Below, one piece after another: positions 1 to 11,300 of a stretch of DNA of 64,000 nucleotides. Every line of letters begins with the position of its first letter. Positions within the stretch are counted from its first letter, which is position 1. The DNA lies in NCBI GenBank assembly GCA_036873755.1, contig JAVTVY010037103.1, positions 1 through 64,000 on the forward strand. Direction: 5' to 3'. This DNA comes from Hanleya hanleyi (taxonomy: Eukaryota > Mollusca > Polyplacophora > Lepidopleurida > Hanleyidae). Below the pieces are notes generated by a model. It did not search any database and was not told the DNA's origin. It saw only the letters and a program-made list of their open reading frames with translations. Position numbers and translations under genes: made by a program.

Positions 1-459
1 CGTTCTATTATTACATCGGTTAGACGTTTCCGGTACGCCATAACGCCGTTTGTCACGTCATTTCTTCATTTGTGAGATGCATATTTTATATCCATTCATC
101 GGCACCCCTTTGATTCGTCATCGGCGGGAGGGGAAGTCCGTTCGTTTGGCGTCATCTTTCACTTGTATCAATTCTTCTGGTTTTTCACATTGTGATTTAC
201 TTAGGTTCGTTGTTACTCTACGAAGAGAGTCCTGTCCAGACCTTGTTGTTTCCAGTCTGGAGTTCAGAATATCAAAATTGTATTACAATCAGCAGTATTT
301 GGTCAAATACTGTTATATGGAATAGGTCTTTGGATTATGGACGTGGATATTCTCTGAGGACGACGGCGAGAATGTGAATGACGGACTAGTCACCTTTAAT
401 TGAATTCAGCACAGTGTTGTTTTAACAATGAACCATGTTGACTTTAACACACAAACATT

Positions 460-1570
460 GTGTTGAGATCCTTTTACCTTAGGATTGTGCTTAAACAACA
501 CAATGTTTTTCGTGGTGTACTTGGACAGTTTTTCCGGCTTTCTCCATCAAGTACTTTATTCCTGTATCGACCATTACACCAATGGTTAGACTTTGACTTT
601 ATGGTTCTGTCATCAACCTTAAGGTTGTTTATTATATGTAGGACCTTACTTGCTACGTTCCTATATTGGTCCTGGTGCCGAGGACGTGATACCGTCCCCG
701 ATTCTATTTCCCTCGCATTGACTTCCTCCTTCACCCTCACCAGGATAGGGAGTTTCATTTTAGCACCATGGAGGGCTATCGATCTGCTTTGGCTAGCGTG
801 TTACGTCTTACCTTTGGTGCCGACTTTAGCCTTAACGATTATATCTCTGCGCTTATTCGCGCCTTCGTATTACAGTCGCGTTGTACTCGCCAACTGTTAC
901 CGAAATAGGATATCGGTGTGGTTCTGTGTGACCTGATTTACCATCTTGTGAACCTTTAGAGTCCGCGTCTATAAAGCTGTGTCTTATGGCACGGCCTTTG
1001 TGGCGGCGTTTGCTTTGACGTCCAGAGTGTCTCATCTTTATGCTCTTGAAAGATCTTCTATGACCTGGACAGCGGATTGGTCTTGCATTCTTTTCGGCCC
1101 ATTCCTGAAGTTATTGCCAAAAATGAGTCTGTTCGTTCAGGTCCGTGCGCTCAACGTCGTACTCCATTCCTGCATGGTCAGACTTTGTACATGGCCTCGG
1201 GGTCGATCTTCTGCCAGATCCTGTTTGTGCCTTCCATCACTATCTTACTCGTACCGATTTCGTCGGCCACGGTTATCATATCCCTTCGCCGGTCAGCAAG
1301 GCTTGATATTTAAAAAGCCGCGTAGTTGTAGAAGACCATAAAATAGTCTTATCAATGGCCAGAAGGTAGATGTACTATTGACGCCCCCACTACTGGCTTC
1401 TACTTCTTCTAATGTGTTTCATACCATCGCTACACATGGTCTGTATGGAAGAACTTGTCCCTTCATGATATTGTCCAGTTCTTGTATCTGGACTGCAAAT
1501 TCCACGTTCACAAATTTCTATCTGTGTGATATGTCAGTGCAGTCAGATAGTGTGACTCGCTTAGGCCACT
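460..1570 (+). pseudogene. Decayed tyrosine recombinase of DIRS copy C
   Basis: The segment is collinear at nucleotide level with the recombinase of DIRS copy A (11180-12060), but frames are interrupted by many stops and indels. The stretch around 1000-1060 matches the part coding the first catalytic Arg in copy A, and 1500-1545 matches the part coding the catalytic Tyr. It is non-functional. Confidence 0.7.
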
Positions 1571-1662
1571 AAGGGCTACCTAGCACGTGGTTAGTTCTTT
1601 CAAGAAGAGACGGGGGGGGGCAGAATTTGTCACCATTGCAGCAAGGCAGCCATCTTGCTCCA

Positions 1663-1735
1663 GGGAAGCTAGCTCAAATGGTAGAGCGCTCGCTTTGCAG
1701 GCGAGAGGTTCCGGAATCGATTCCCGGGTTCTCCA
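1663..1735 (+). tRNA. tRNA-Ala(TGC)-like gene or tRNA pseudogene
   Basis: The 73 nt segment folds as a cloverleaf. The D stem is GCTC/GAGC. The anticodon stem CTCGC/GCGAG is perfect, with a TTTGCAG loop giving anticodon TGC (Ala). The T arm is CCGGA/CCCGG with an ATCGATT loop, like eukaryotic tRNA-Ala. The A box TAGCTCAAATGG is good. The acceptor stem GGGAAGC/GTTCTCC has one mismatch and two wobbles, and the T stem has one A-C mismatch, so it may be a pseudogene or a tRNA-derived insertion. A TTTT stretch follows about 30 nt downstream. It lies inside DIRS copy C just after the G-tract. Confidence 0.55.
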
Positions 1736-2249
1736 AGCCAACAATTGTCTCAAGTATGTTTCAATTTTAAAACTTCATCATGATCGTCTTTGAAGGAAGG
1801 ATAAGTCGGATAGACGACCATGGACTCTCTAATCATCAATCTAAGTGGTCTGACACTTTGAGAGTTTTAATCTTTGCCTTAACTACGGTTTTGCTTGTGT
1901 CTTTCAGCTTGAAACTGACTTTCTTCTGGATGTTCAGCTGTGTATCCTACGCTCATCTCACAAGACAGGTTGGACGTAAGTCGTTGGTGGATTGAGAATG
2001 GCGTGGCTTGGCGCTCTCTAAGACCAAGAAGACCTAACAACCCGAGTGGTAGAGGATCCTGACATCTTGGTAGAGTTTACATATCACACCACGAGCACAG
2101 CTGCATGGATGGAGGCACTCAAGAATAAGTATATTCTGTATCATATCCATGATTTACCCTTTTAAGGGAAGTCACTCAAAAGATAAGTTAGATTAGTATC
2201 TTCTATTACTACTCCATATTACCCTCGGCTTTACCGGCCAGGTTTCTTT

Positions 2250-2440
2250 TGTTGAGATTTATGGAAGAACCTGCCCCTCCATGACATTGTCCAATCTTGT
2301 GCCTGGACGGCGAACTCCACGTTCACCAACTTCTATCTGAGAGATATGTCAGTCCAGTCAGAAGGGATATCCACGCTTGGGCCGTTAATAGCGGCCCAGC
2401 ACGTGGTCAACTAAATTCCCCAAAAAAGGGGGGGGGCGGC
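2250..2440 (+). repeat. Second recombinase-tail fragment with A-run/G-run
   Basis: This fragment matches the last part of the DIRS recombinase (compare 11945-12120), including the region coding the catalytic Tyr and the following AAAAAAGGGGGGGGG-type tract at about 2422-2436. It duplicates 1440-1620 within copy C, so this area is a rearranged or nested DIRS remnant. Confidence 0.65.
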
Positions 2441-3171
2441 AGTTTGAATCATCACAGCAAATCTGCAAATTGCTGTATCATCTCATCTCATTCATACTAT
2501 TGGTCCACAATTGATTGATCTCATGTTGAAGGAAGAAATAAGTCAGATGGACGACCTTGGATCCTCTAAAGAGATGTCAGACACTGTATCATCACCCTAA
2601 GATGTATGTATCCATGGTGAGTGTGATCTTTACCTTAACTGCGGTTTTTGATTGTGTCCTTCAGGTTGAATCTGACGTTTTTCTCAATGATCTCAGCGCC
2701 GTCTTCTGCACTCAACTCCCTAAAATGCTGGTTGGATGGAAGACGATTGTGGACTGAGAGTGGTGTGACTTGGCGATCACTAGGCCCGGACCAGTTCGGC
2801 TTCACCCGGTCTTAGGAACAGCCAAGATAAATAAGCCTTACCAAGTAGACCAATAAACCATTTCGCTGAGGTCTTTTCTTGGTATAAACGGCTTCCCGAG
2901 TAGACCAATAACCTATACGCTGAGGTTCTTTCTCGGGGGGAAACTAATAATTTCCACACCACAAACACAGCTACATGGCTGTGAACAATCAAAGATAAGT
3001 ACATCAGTATCTTATTCACATGTTTAACCTTTTTATGTTGATGACCAAGGTTTCATTTGTTGATTATGGATTGTTCATGCTATGCCCATGTTTCTGTGTC
3101 ATTCCAGCGGTCACTTAGCCTTCTTTGATATACTACAAGACCGAGGTTCCCACCTCCGTATGTTGGTACTA

Positions 3172-3266
3172 GGGCATTAATTAAAAGCAGGTTTAAGACT
3201 TAGGTAGCAAACATCAAACATTTATAGATAATGTTTCTGTTTGTAACTAAGTCAAACCTGCTTTTA
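3172..3266. repeat. Internal complementary region of DIRS copy C
   Basis: The right half (about 3211-3266) is the reverse complement of the element's extreme right end (3497-3556). The left half starts with ATTAATTAAAAGCAGG and should complement the missing left end. This is the standard DIRS internal complementary region used in circle formation. Confidence 0.7.
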
Positions 3267-3299
3267 ATTTAATGTGCCCACCCTTCCGTCCCCTCGTAC

Positions 3300-3556
3300 C
3301 GCGGCCTTGTTTCACTACTGGTCTCGGTTTGAGAAAGAGGATAGGAATGAGGCTACAGTCGCCTATATAGTGGCCACGCTGGAATTGAATGAAGAGCTCT
3401 ACTAGGGGCGGACAACTCTCTCCTAGGGGAGCTAACTTTTTCTTTTAAACTTCCGTTTTCTACGTTTGATTGTGCAATTAATAAGGGATTAATGGCATTA
3501 ATTAAAAGCAGGTTTGACTTAGTTACAAACAGAAACATTATCTATAAATGTTTGAT
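3300..3556. repeat. Right inverted terminal repeat of DIRS copy C
   Basis: The layout matches the right repeats of copies A (13200-13442) and B (21600-21804): an 'agagctc...ctctcctaggggagc' region, then ATTAAAAGCAGG, then the outer end TATAAATGTTTGAT. The element appears to end at 3556. Confidence 0.7.
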
Positions 3557-4097
3557 ATTCATAGTGTCTCCCTTCCCGCAACGCTATGCCGACGACAAAT
3601 ACATTTCCCGGTTGGTAACTCGAACATCTCCATCGCGCACTTATTATTACCTTTGCACCCTATTGGACATTCATTAACTTGAGAAAATGGCCCACGATGA
3701 ATAAAAATACCATAATCGATGTGATCATCATCCCCTGTATACACGGGGTCTATTATGACGGAAATGCCCATCTTCTTGACCCTCAATTTCAGGTCATTTC
3801 GAGGCTCCATAGGGATAATTTTAACGTCTGTAATTAATATATGACTGACGAATTTCCATTTAGTCTGCCATTTCGGTATTTTTATTTATCGCGGCCCATT
3901 TTCTCAAGTTAATGAAGGTTGTCGGCATAGCATTGAGGGAAGGGGGTTCATACTCCATGTAAGAATCACGAAACAATGCATACAATAGCCAAGTCTGGGG
4001 ACAACAATATGTCTAGACTTTAGCCTTTTCAGCTGCACAAAGACTCAGACAATAGCTTCCTACATGAAGTATCTACCGGGAAGGGAGACGCTATGAA
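3557..4097. mobile_element. Foldback/MITE-like element with 22-24 bp terminal inverted repeats
   Basis: The left end reads ATTCATAGTGTCTCCCTTCC, and the right end (4078-4097) is its near-perfect reverse complement. Inside, 3668-3712 and about 3877-3922 form a second inverted pair, and a third pair contains 'gctatgccgac'. The element abuts the end of DIRS copy C exactly. No protein-coding signal is seen, and no clear target duplication could be found. Confidence 0.6.
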
Positions 4098-4504
4098 TCT
4101 TAGCTATTCAATGCCTCGCAATCTCATGTTGAGTGGACAGAGCCAAATTCATTTGCTTCCAATAGTGTGGCGTCTACATCACAGGTGTTCAGATTTTTTT
4201 TGCAAAGATCCACTCCAATCTCTGATCGAAGAGCGGCACCTTCAATGGTTTGGCTGGGTTGATGAGAATGGCGGGGAAAGAGTTGTTGAAGAGTTTCTTA
4301 AGGCAGTAAATTTGGGGGGGAAAATTGGGACATTTCAAACGATTTATCAATGCCCTGGGAACAGAAGTTGGGCCAACGAAGAATATTTTTTTATACATAT
4401 ATATATTTGGATGTCCAGTGTATATAACCAATTTTAAGTGACAATATTGCTTGGAGGTAGAGAGATACATGTACAAATACAAAAATACAAATAACAACAG
4501 TACA

Positions 4505-4720
4505 GAAAATACAGTTTTATGGATTGTTGGCTTGAAGATATTTTTTTTATTTACATGGGTTGTTGGGTTGAAGTACGTTTATTTTAAGTACATGGGTTGT
4601 TGGGTTGAAAGTAACTGTATATCTAAATCTGGTGGTGGTTGGTTACAAATTATATTCAATAACATGGGTGGTGGGGATAAAAATATATTTAATTACATGG
4701 GTAGTGGGGGGGGGAAAAAA
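4505..4720. repeat. Degenerate tandem repeat, about 45-50 bp units
   Basis: About five diverged units carry the core TACATGGGTTGTTGGGTTG, later ACATGGGTGGTGGGG, separated by AT-rich spacers. The array ends in a G9/A8 tract directly before the telomere-like repeat. It is non-coding; an open frame through it is a repeat artefact. Confidence 0.6.
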
Positions 4721-4725
4721 AAGTG

Positions 4726-4746
4726 CCCTAACCCTAACCCTAACCC
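4726..4746. repeat. Interstitial telomere-like repeat (CCCTAA)3CCC
   Basis: Three and a half perfect copies of the metazoan telomere hexamer in CCCTAA orientation lie directly 3' of a G-rich tandem repeat, inside a probable PAN3 intron. Confidence 0.85.
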
Positions 4747-4762
4747 TTCATGCACTTTTTTC

Positions 4763-4776
4763 TGGAACAGCCCTAA
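4763..4776. mobile_element. Right end of a PIF/Harbinger (Tourist-like) MITE
   Basis: TGGAACAGCCC followed by TAA matches the right terminus of the complete MITE at 22182-22362. No left partner was found upstream, so this copy seems truncated or rearranged together with the tandem and telomeric repeats. Confidence 0.5.
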
Positions 4777-5177
4777 AGTGAAACCTGCATTTACTGACTA
4801 TATTTGGGACCAGATTATACTGTAGTGTCGCTTTTGAGAGGGTTTATCAGGTTTCGAAATACCTCAAGTTTAAATATTGGGATCCAAGTTCATGTCAGTA
4901 TTCAGAGGTATTCATCCAAATTTGTACAGAACATACCTAATGCAAAAATGCTGAGATTGGACAATAAAGGTTGGCTCATTATGTTTTGTTTTATTTCCAT
5001 AATAGCTGAGTTTTCCAATACAATCAAAATTCATTACATTCATATCATCAATGATTATTTCTACCAAATATTACTTCCACTCTATATTTACCCTGTGAAT
5101 ATTCTACCAAGGGACATATCAGTCCAAGCTTGCATGTGCATTTCACACAATTTTTTATTGTTCACAATTTCTTTCAG

Positions 5178-5334
5178 GTGCAAATGGGCCACGGCAGCAA
5201 GCAGGATTGTTAGCTGAAAGTTTGATTTGGGCATATGTCGTGCAACTGAGCTCGATCCTGAGAGCTATACATGCAGCAGGACTTGCTTGTCGGGCTATGG
5301 ACCCAACAAAGATCATTATCACCAGCAAGTCACG
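5178..5334 (+). CDS. PAN3: PAN3 exon a (pseudokinase C-lobe)
   Basis: The acceptor is TTTCTTTCAG and the donor CACG|GTATGT. The exon enters in phase 1 and leaves in phase 2. It encodes [19 protein letters not shown] and continues to the [12 protein letters not shown] part, equivalent to the kinase catalytic-loop neighbourhood (RAMDPTKI), which in PAN3 lacks the usual HRD motif. Confidence 0.92.
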
Positions 5335-8300
5335 GTATGTCCTGTCAGAACATCCAGATTATAATAGTGAAAATGTGGAAATTGCCAAAATGAACTTCGC
5401 ATAGGATGAAAGAACACTAAAGCCCTGAAAATACTTACGAACCATGTTACAGAAATTCTAGAGTATGATGCAGTTGTGAAAATTGAATGCCAGCAAAATT
5501 AGAATGTCCTGATGCCATTTATAATGAGGAAGAATGACAATAGGTCTTGAACATCACACGCTCCTGCTGTCCGGGATAACCAGTGTATGCATAAGATGCT
5601 CAGCCAGAACTGACATAGTTTGTATGAACTTCCAAGACAATATCTCAACATAATCCTTACATAACTGTCCTATAAGTTCTACATGAACTATTGCTTAGCT
5701 TGGTGCAGTATCTCATATTTTGCTTCCCAAACTTCACGTTTTGGATGAATATGTTCCTTTTGTGTGATTGACATGTGGAGTGAAAACTCTGTGGTGAATG
5801 AAGGTGTACACATATAACTTGGTCAGAGTGGAAACAGTGATTCAGTATTATTCATGATGTTGTATAATCATTCTAGCCTGTAGCCTGTTCGTTGTGTTAC
5901 AGGTTACGGATTAACTGTATGGGAATATTTGATGTGTTGACGTTTGATCCTAGTCAGAACAATCCCCTGGCAATGATGCCACACTATCAGGTATGTAATT
6001 ATCGTACTCATTACTTCGAAGGGGTGGGGGGGGTCACACTCTGTGATGCTCCTGCTATCACACAAGTGGAAATGTCCAGAGTTTATGATAATGGGAAAAT
6101 TTGGAGAGATAATAATGATTATGAGGGATACATACATTGGATTCAGACTGAAAGTGATTGTCATAGGAAATTGTCAGCTTGGAGAGAGTATTGGGTTAGC
6201 AGGACTTGCTTTTCATAGGAATCCAATTCATGGGCATCCAACAGGCAATCTGTATAGAAACGATAGCTTTGGATTTCTTTGAATTCACGTCATAGATCTG
6301 TTTGGATTGCTGAAAACATCGATGAAAATCAAGGCTTGGTTTAGAATGGTCAACACAATGGGTTCTAAAATATATTAACATTGTGACCAGAGCTATTGTC
6401 AATATTTGTGGCCCAAATCTATACCTGCTTTTGCTATGCCTTATCTCCCTTTAGGAAGAACCTACAAATAGTTGAAAACGAAAAAGTTGTCTCCCCTTAG
6501 GGAGCTCTCTCAGCTAGGTTACTTAAGCTCTGCCCAATCCATAATCTTCCTCTTTCTCTATTTGTACCTCAAGTGTGGTGCATATCAGGAAATGTCCTAT
6601 AGAGTGCTGGTTTGGTTGTTGTTGTTGGTTTTGACCTTCGGTTATACCTTTGCTAAACTTGTACTATTTATGGCCCAAACCTATACCTGCTTTGATTTAT
6701 GCCTTAATCTCTGCCAGAGATATACAATACAAAGGGGAGTTATCCCCCAGAGGAGTAGTCTCCCTTTAAGGGAGCTCTCCCAGCTCAGCCTGGATATATA
6801 AGCCAGCTCCCAGTATACTCTTTCTCTTTTCTCGTTTGTACCTCCAGTGGTGCACGTCAGGGAGTTTGCAATACAGTGCTAGTTGTTGTTGTTCAAAGAC
6901 TAGTTGTTGTTGTTCAAAGAGTTGTTGTTGTTTCAAGTCTTGTGTTTTGAAACAATTTCTTTCTGAATTATGTCTGAGTTTCCTGTTCCCATTCCTTCAA
7001 ATTCGTGCCATGCGTGTGGGCGAATTTCGACACGCCTAGATGCCCACTCGCGTTGTTTCGTTTGTAAGAATAAAATTTGCTATCGGAACGACACGTGTAA
7101 TGAATGTGTGTCTTGGGATAATGAAGCTTGGAAAAACTATGCTCAAGCCCGTAGATCCTATTTACTGCAGGCTTCAGAGAACCCCGATCTTTCTGAAGTA
7201 GATAGACGGGTGTTGGAAATAGCATTAGTTGAAGACATTAAAATCAATCAAGATATGGGGGGTCCCGGGTTGGATTTGCCCCGTAAGTCTAATACTCCGG
7301 CTCCTTCTTCAGGGTCTGAGGATATACCACCTAGTGGGAAGGTTGTACGACAGGATAGCCATGGTGTACTGGATAGCTTAGCAGCTACAGGTCTTGCTTT
7401 GTCTGAAGGCCTCCAAAAACCAGTTCCTTTGTTCAAGCAAACAAAGGCCAGGTCTCACCGACCGCGCTCTATTGTTCCCGTCGGACAAAAGATTTCGTCT
7501 TCCCCACATGTTGGTTCTCCTACTCCTTTGTCTATTGGCCTTCCACCTGCTGATTCTCGTAATAGGAATTTACATCAATTATCCCCTTTGCGATTTAAAA
7601 GGGCAGGTTTATCTAAAAAGAAAACAACATCTTTTTCTATGGAAGGCCATTCGGGTTCGGATGTAAATGTGCGTGTTACGGATTTACAACCTCCGGGTTC
7701 GACGCATGTTGACACTTCACGTCATCGGTCTCGCATGTCTGTTCGTCGTTCTGGGTCACCGCATCTCCGTTCTCGTTCTCGTGTACGTCGGTATGTTCCG
7801 TCTCCGAGACGTTCCATTTCACCGTCGCGTCGGGTGTACTCGACTGTACTTGATTCTGTTTCTCCTGTTTGGCGTTCTCGTTCTCCGGTTCGTCGTTCTC
7901 ATGCATCGGGTCATCGTGATGCTTATTTACGGGTTTCTCATTCACCGAGTCGTTCTCGTTCTCCGGTTCGACATTCCCGTTTGTCTCCGCGCCATGGGTC
8001 ACGTCAGTCTGATCATGCGCAGACTCCGTTTCTTGACTATACACTCTATGAGAGTTCTCCGTCCTTACATCGTCGTCACAAGGTTCGATCTCCGTCTTCG
8101 GTTTCGACTGCTTTACCGGATGATGATGATTCCTCTTCAGCGTCGGAAAGTTCAGAGGATTCTTCTAATATGGCGTTCTCGGTTAAAATGAAGGCACTTT
8201 TGGCGCTTGTTTCGGACATGCCGTGTCCAGCGGATCCGGTTTCAACACGTGTTAAATGTCCGACTGCTGCTTCGGCTGCGTTTACGTCATCGTCGGCGTC

Positions 8301-11300
8301 ACGAACGTCGTTTTCCTCCTGCGCTCCGTCACCAGCTTGGGAGTCTAATCTGAAGTTATTTGAGGAACAGTTGGAAGAGAACAACAAACTTAAGAAACCT
8401 GATTTTTTCCGTCACTCAGTCCATGACGACGTGTTGCCGGAGAAATCACCCAAAATGGATCGGGATTTGAGTCGAATTACGAGATCATCTGCTGCAACTG
8501 CTATTTCGGTTCCATTCAAAATTTTCTCAACCATTATGGATATGTTGTCCATCCAACGGGCTACATCTTATGCGGATTGGTTTTTGCTGGCGTCATCCCG
8601 GATTTCGTTGGATCCTACGTTACGCGTGAAGGATGGTTCAACTTTGTTATCTCCTGGACGCATTGAGTATTTACGTGGCTTCATGGATACGCTCGTTAAA
8701 GCTAACCGTACGGTCATTCAGGCTGGTGCCTTTTCTTACGCTTCTCTTCTGCAAGCGCAACGTTCTACCTTACTGAAGGGTGTCAAACCTGACGTTCCAT
8801 ACTTCGTTAAGGACCTTCTACAAAGGCAACCATTGTCATCGAAACGGGTTTTCAACAATGCTATTGATTCCATAATGCCGGCTATTCGCGAGGAACGTAC
8901 TGCTCGGTTAATTTCGGCCGTTGCTCGGCGCCCTGCCTTTTCTGTGGATCGCAAGCCTTCTCGAGGTCGTACTCCCAAACCCGGCCATCAGAAGGATTTC
9001 CCTCAGCATGATTTTCGTGGCAAACCTCCAGGTAGGGGCCGTGGCCGCCATTCCGCCCGTGGTAAATCTAGTTCCAAGCGCCGAGGCTCTTCTAACAAAT
9101 GACTATCCGATTTACGATCACGTCAACGATTTCCATCTGCCCGCCTTTCGGCTTTACGATCATCCGGTGGTGGGCGGGCGTCTGCTACATTTCTACGAGA
9201 ACTGGAATCTTATTACGGACGACATCTGGATTATAAAAACTCTGAAGGAGGGATTCCTATTCAACTTCCTATCCAGACCCAGACTCATATCTCGGCCCAG
9301 GCCCTCCCGTATTCCAGTTCCCGCAGGGCATATCCAGATGCTCCTGTCCTCGGTCGACACTCTTATCAAAAAAGGTGCCGTCAGAGAACTTCCTCAAGAA
9401 GACGTCAGCGTGGGGTTTTACAGCCACGTTTTCCTGGTGCCCAAAAAGGACTCGGACCAGATGAGGATGGTTATAGACCTCAAAGTTTTGAACAAGTTTC
9501 ATCTCATAACCCCTCCTCATTTCAAGATGGCGTCTGTATCATCGATTCGGGCCCGCCTAAATCATTTGGATTGGCTGGCCTCAATCGATCTACAGGACGC
9601 CTATCTTCACATTCCTATTCATCCTCGTCATCTGCGTTTCTTACGGTTTGTCGTCAACGGTCGGCGCTTCGAATGGCAAGTCCTCCCGTTCGGAGTCAAC
9701 GTCGCTCCTTGGTTATTCACCCGCATTACGTCACCAGTAATGGCGTTCCTTCATCTTCGGGGTATTTTCATCGAGGTGTATATAGACGATATACTCATGT
9801 GGGCCGCAGACATGGATGTTCTCAACGCGCAAGTCCGTTTCACGTTGCTTGTATTACGTCACCTCGGCTTCATCCCGCACCCCCAGAAGTCGGAGTTGGT
9901 TCCAGCGCAAGTTCGCCGTTACATCGGGGCGGTGTTCGATACTCGGCTGCAACTGGTACGCCCTCCAGAGGACCGCTGGACCAAAATTCAGATGCTGATT
10001 CTAAAGTTTTTATCATCAACGTCTCGAACACGTCAACAGTGGCAAAGTCTTCTAGGTTTGCTCACTTCCACGCAGGATCTTACTCATTACGGCCGTCTCC
10101 GGGTTCGTCCGCTGCAGTATCATCTGTCTCCTTATCTTCAGAGGTCATCTCTCAATCCTGCGGTTCCGGTGTTGACGTCACTACATCCACATCTGATTTG
10201 GTGGCAGTCTCGTCACAACGTCATGCGGGGAGTTCCGTTCCGATCGCCGGTTCCGGTTTATCATCTCTATACCGATGCTTCCGAGTCGGGCTGGGGAGCC
10301 CATCTGGACGATCTGCAGGTCTCCGGCAGATGGTCGACTTCGGAGTCCAGACTTCACATCAACCTTCTGGAGATGAAGGCAGTCATCCTTGCTGTTCAAC
10401 ATTGGAGCTTCCTTCTCATCAATTTGTCACTCATCATAGCTACGGACAATTCCACGGTCATTGCCCACATCAACAAGATGGGTACCACCCGGTCCCTCTC
10501 GATGTTTCAACTTGTGTGGGTCCTCTTCGACTGGGCTCTCATTCATCACTGCCATCACTCGCCATGTTCCGGGTCGGCTCAATGTCCTTGCAGACCGACT
10601 GTCTCGCCCTGACACCATCCTTCAGACCGAATGGCAACTTCATCCGGAGGTGTTTCGTCAGATTTCCAATGTTTGGGAGTCCCCATTGATCGACCTGTTC
10701 GCAACGAGGAACAATGCACAGCTGGCCCTCTTCGTCAGTCCGATTTTGGACCCTCAAGCCTTCGCCATCGATGCTCTTTCAATCAGCTGGGACAACTTCA
10801 TAGCCTATGCCTACCCTCCGATGGCCATCATTCTAGAAGTTCTCCAGAAGATTGCTCAGCACGACTGCGTAGTGTTGCTTGTGGTTCCGTGGTGGCCTCG
10901 TCGTCAGTGGTTTCCGGTTCTGCTTCCGCTTCTCACAGCTCCGCCACGACGTCTACCAGTTTGGCTCGGCCTGTTACGTCAACCTCACGGGTTATTTCAT
11001 CACAACCCGCGGTGGCTCAATTTACACGTCTGCAGACTATCCAGAGTGCACTCACTGTCCAAGGATTTTCAGCGGAAGTTGCACAGACGATGGTGTCAGC
11101 CAATCGATCTTCCGCGTCACAGCTCTATCAATCAAAATGGGCCTATTTCGTCTCCTGGTGCCGAGAACGTGATACCAATCCCGACTCTGCCTCTGTTTCC
11201 TTAGTAGCTGACTTCCTTCTTCACCTCCATCCCGACAAGAAGTTTCAAATCAGCGCCATTGAAGGATATCGTTCTGCTTTGGCTAGGGTTTTACGTCTTT

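Larger units (their letters stand above)
1..3556 (+). mobile_element. DIRS-like retrotransposon copy C, right part, decayed
   Basis: This is a degenerate copy of the DIRS family also present at 6666-13442, and it continues beyond the left window edge. Bases 1-450 match decayed RT-region sequence (compare 15590-16050). Bases 460-1570 match the tyrosine recombinase region (compare 11180-12060). Bases 1600-3140 match the non-coding 3' region, and 3150-3556 hold the internal complementary region and right inverted repeat. No frame is open over a useful length. A second recombinase tail at 2250-2420, again followed by an A-run/G-run, shows an internal duplication or remains of two copies. Confidence 0.8.

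Noticed and set aside
4093..4437. A frame with RHLQWFGWVDENGGERVVEE, slightly like the C-terminal tail of RTE-type LINE proteins
   Set aside because: The similarity is a few residues long and no RT or other LINE motif is nearby. I could not support a LINE call.
7667..8191. Frames on both strands inside gag (7667-8191 + and 7676-8044 -)
   Set aside because: They are shadows of the Ser/Arg-rich gag coding sequence.
9571..10689. A 372-codon Ser-rich frame overlapping the DIRS RT
   Set aside because: It is an alternative frame of the RT-RNase H region, which has clear RT motifs in the other frame. The composition is that of a shadow.
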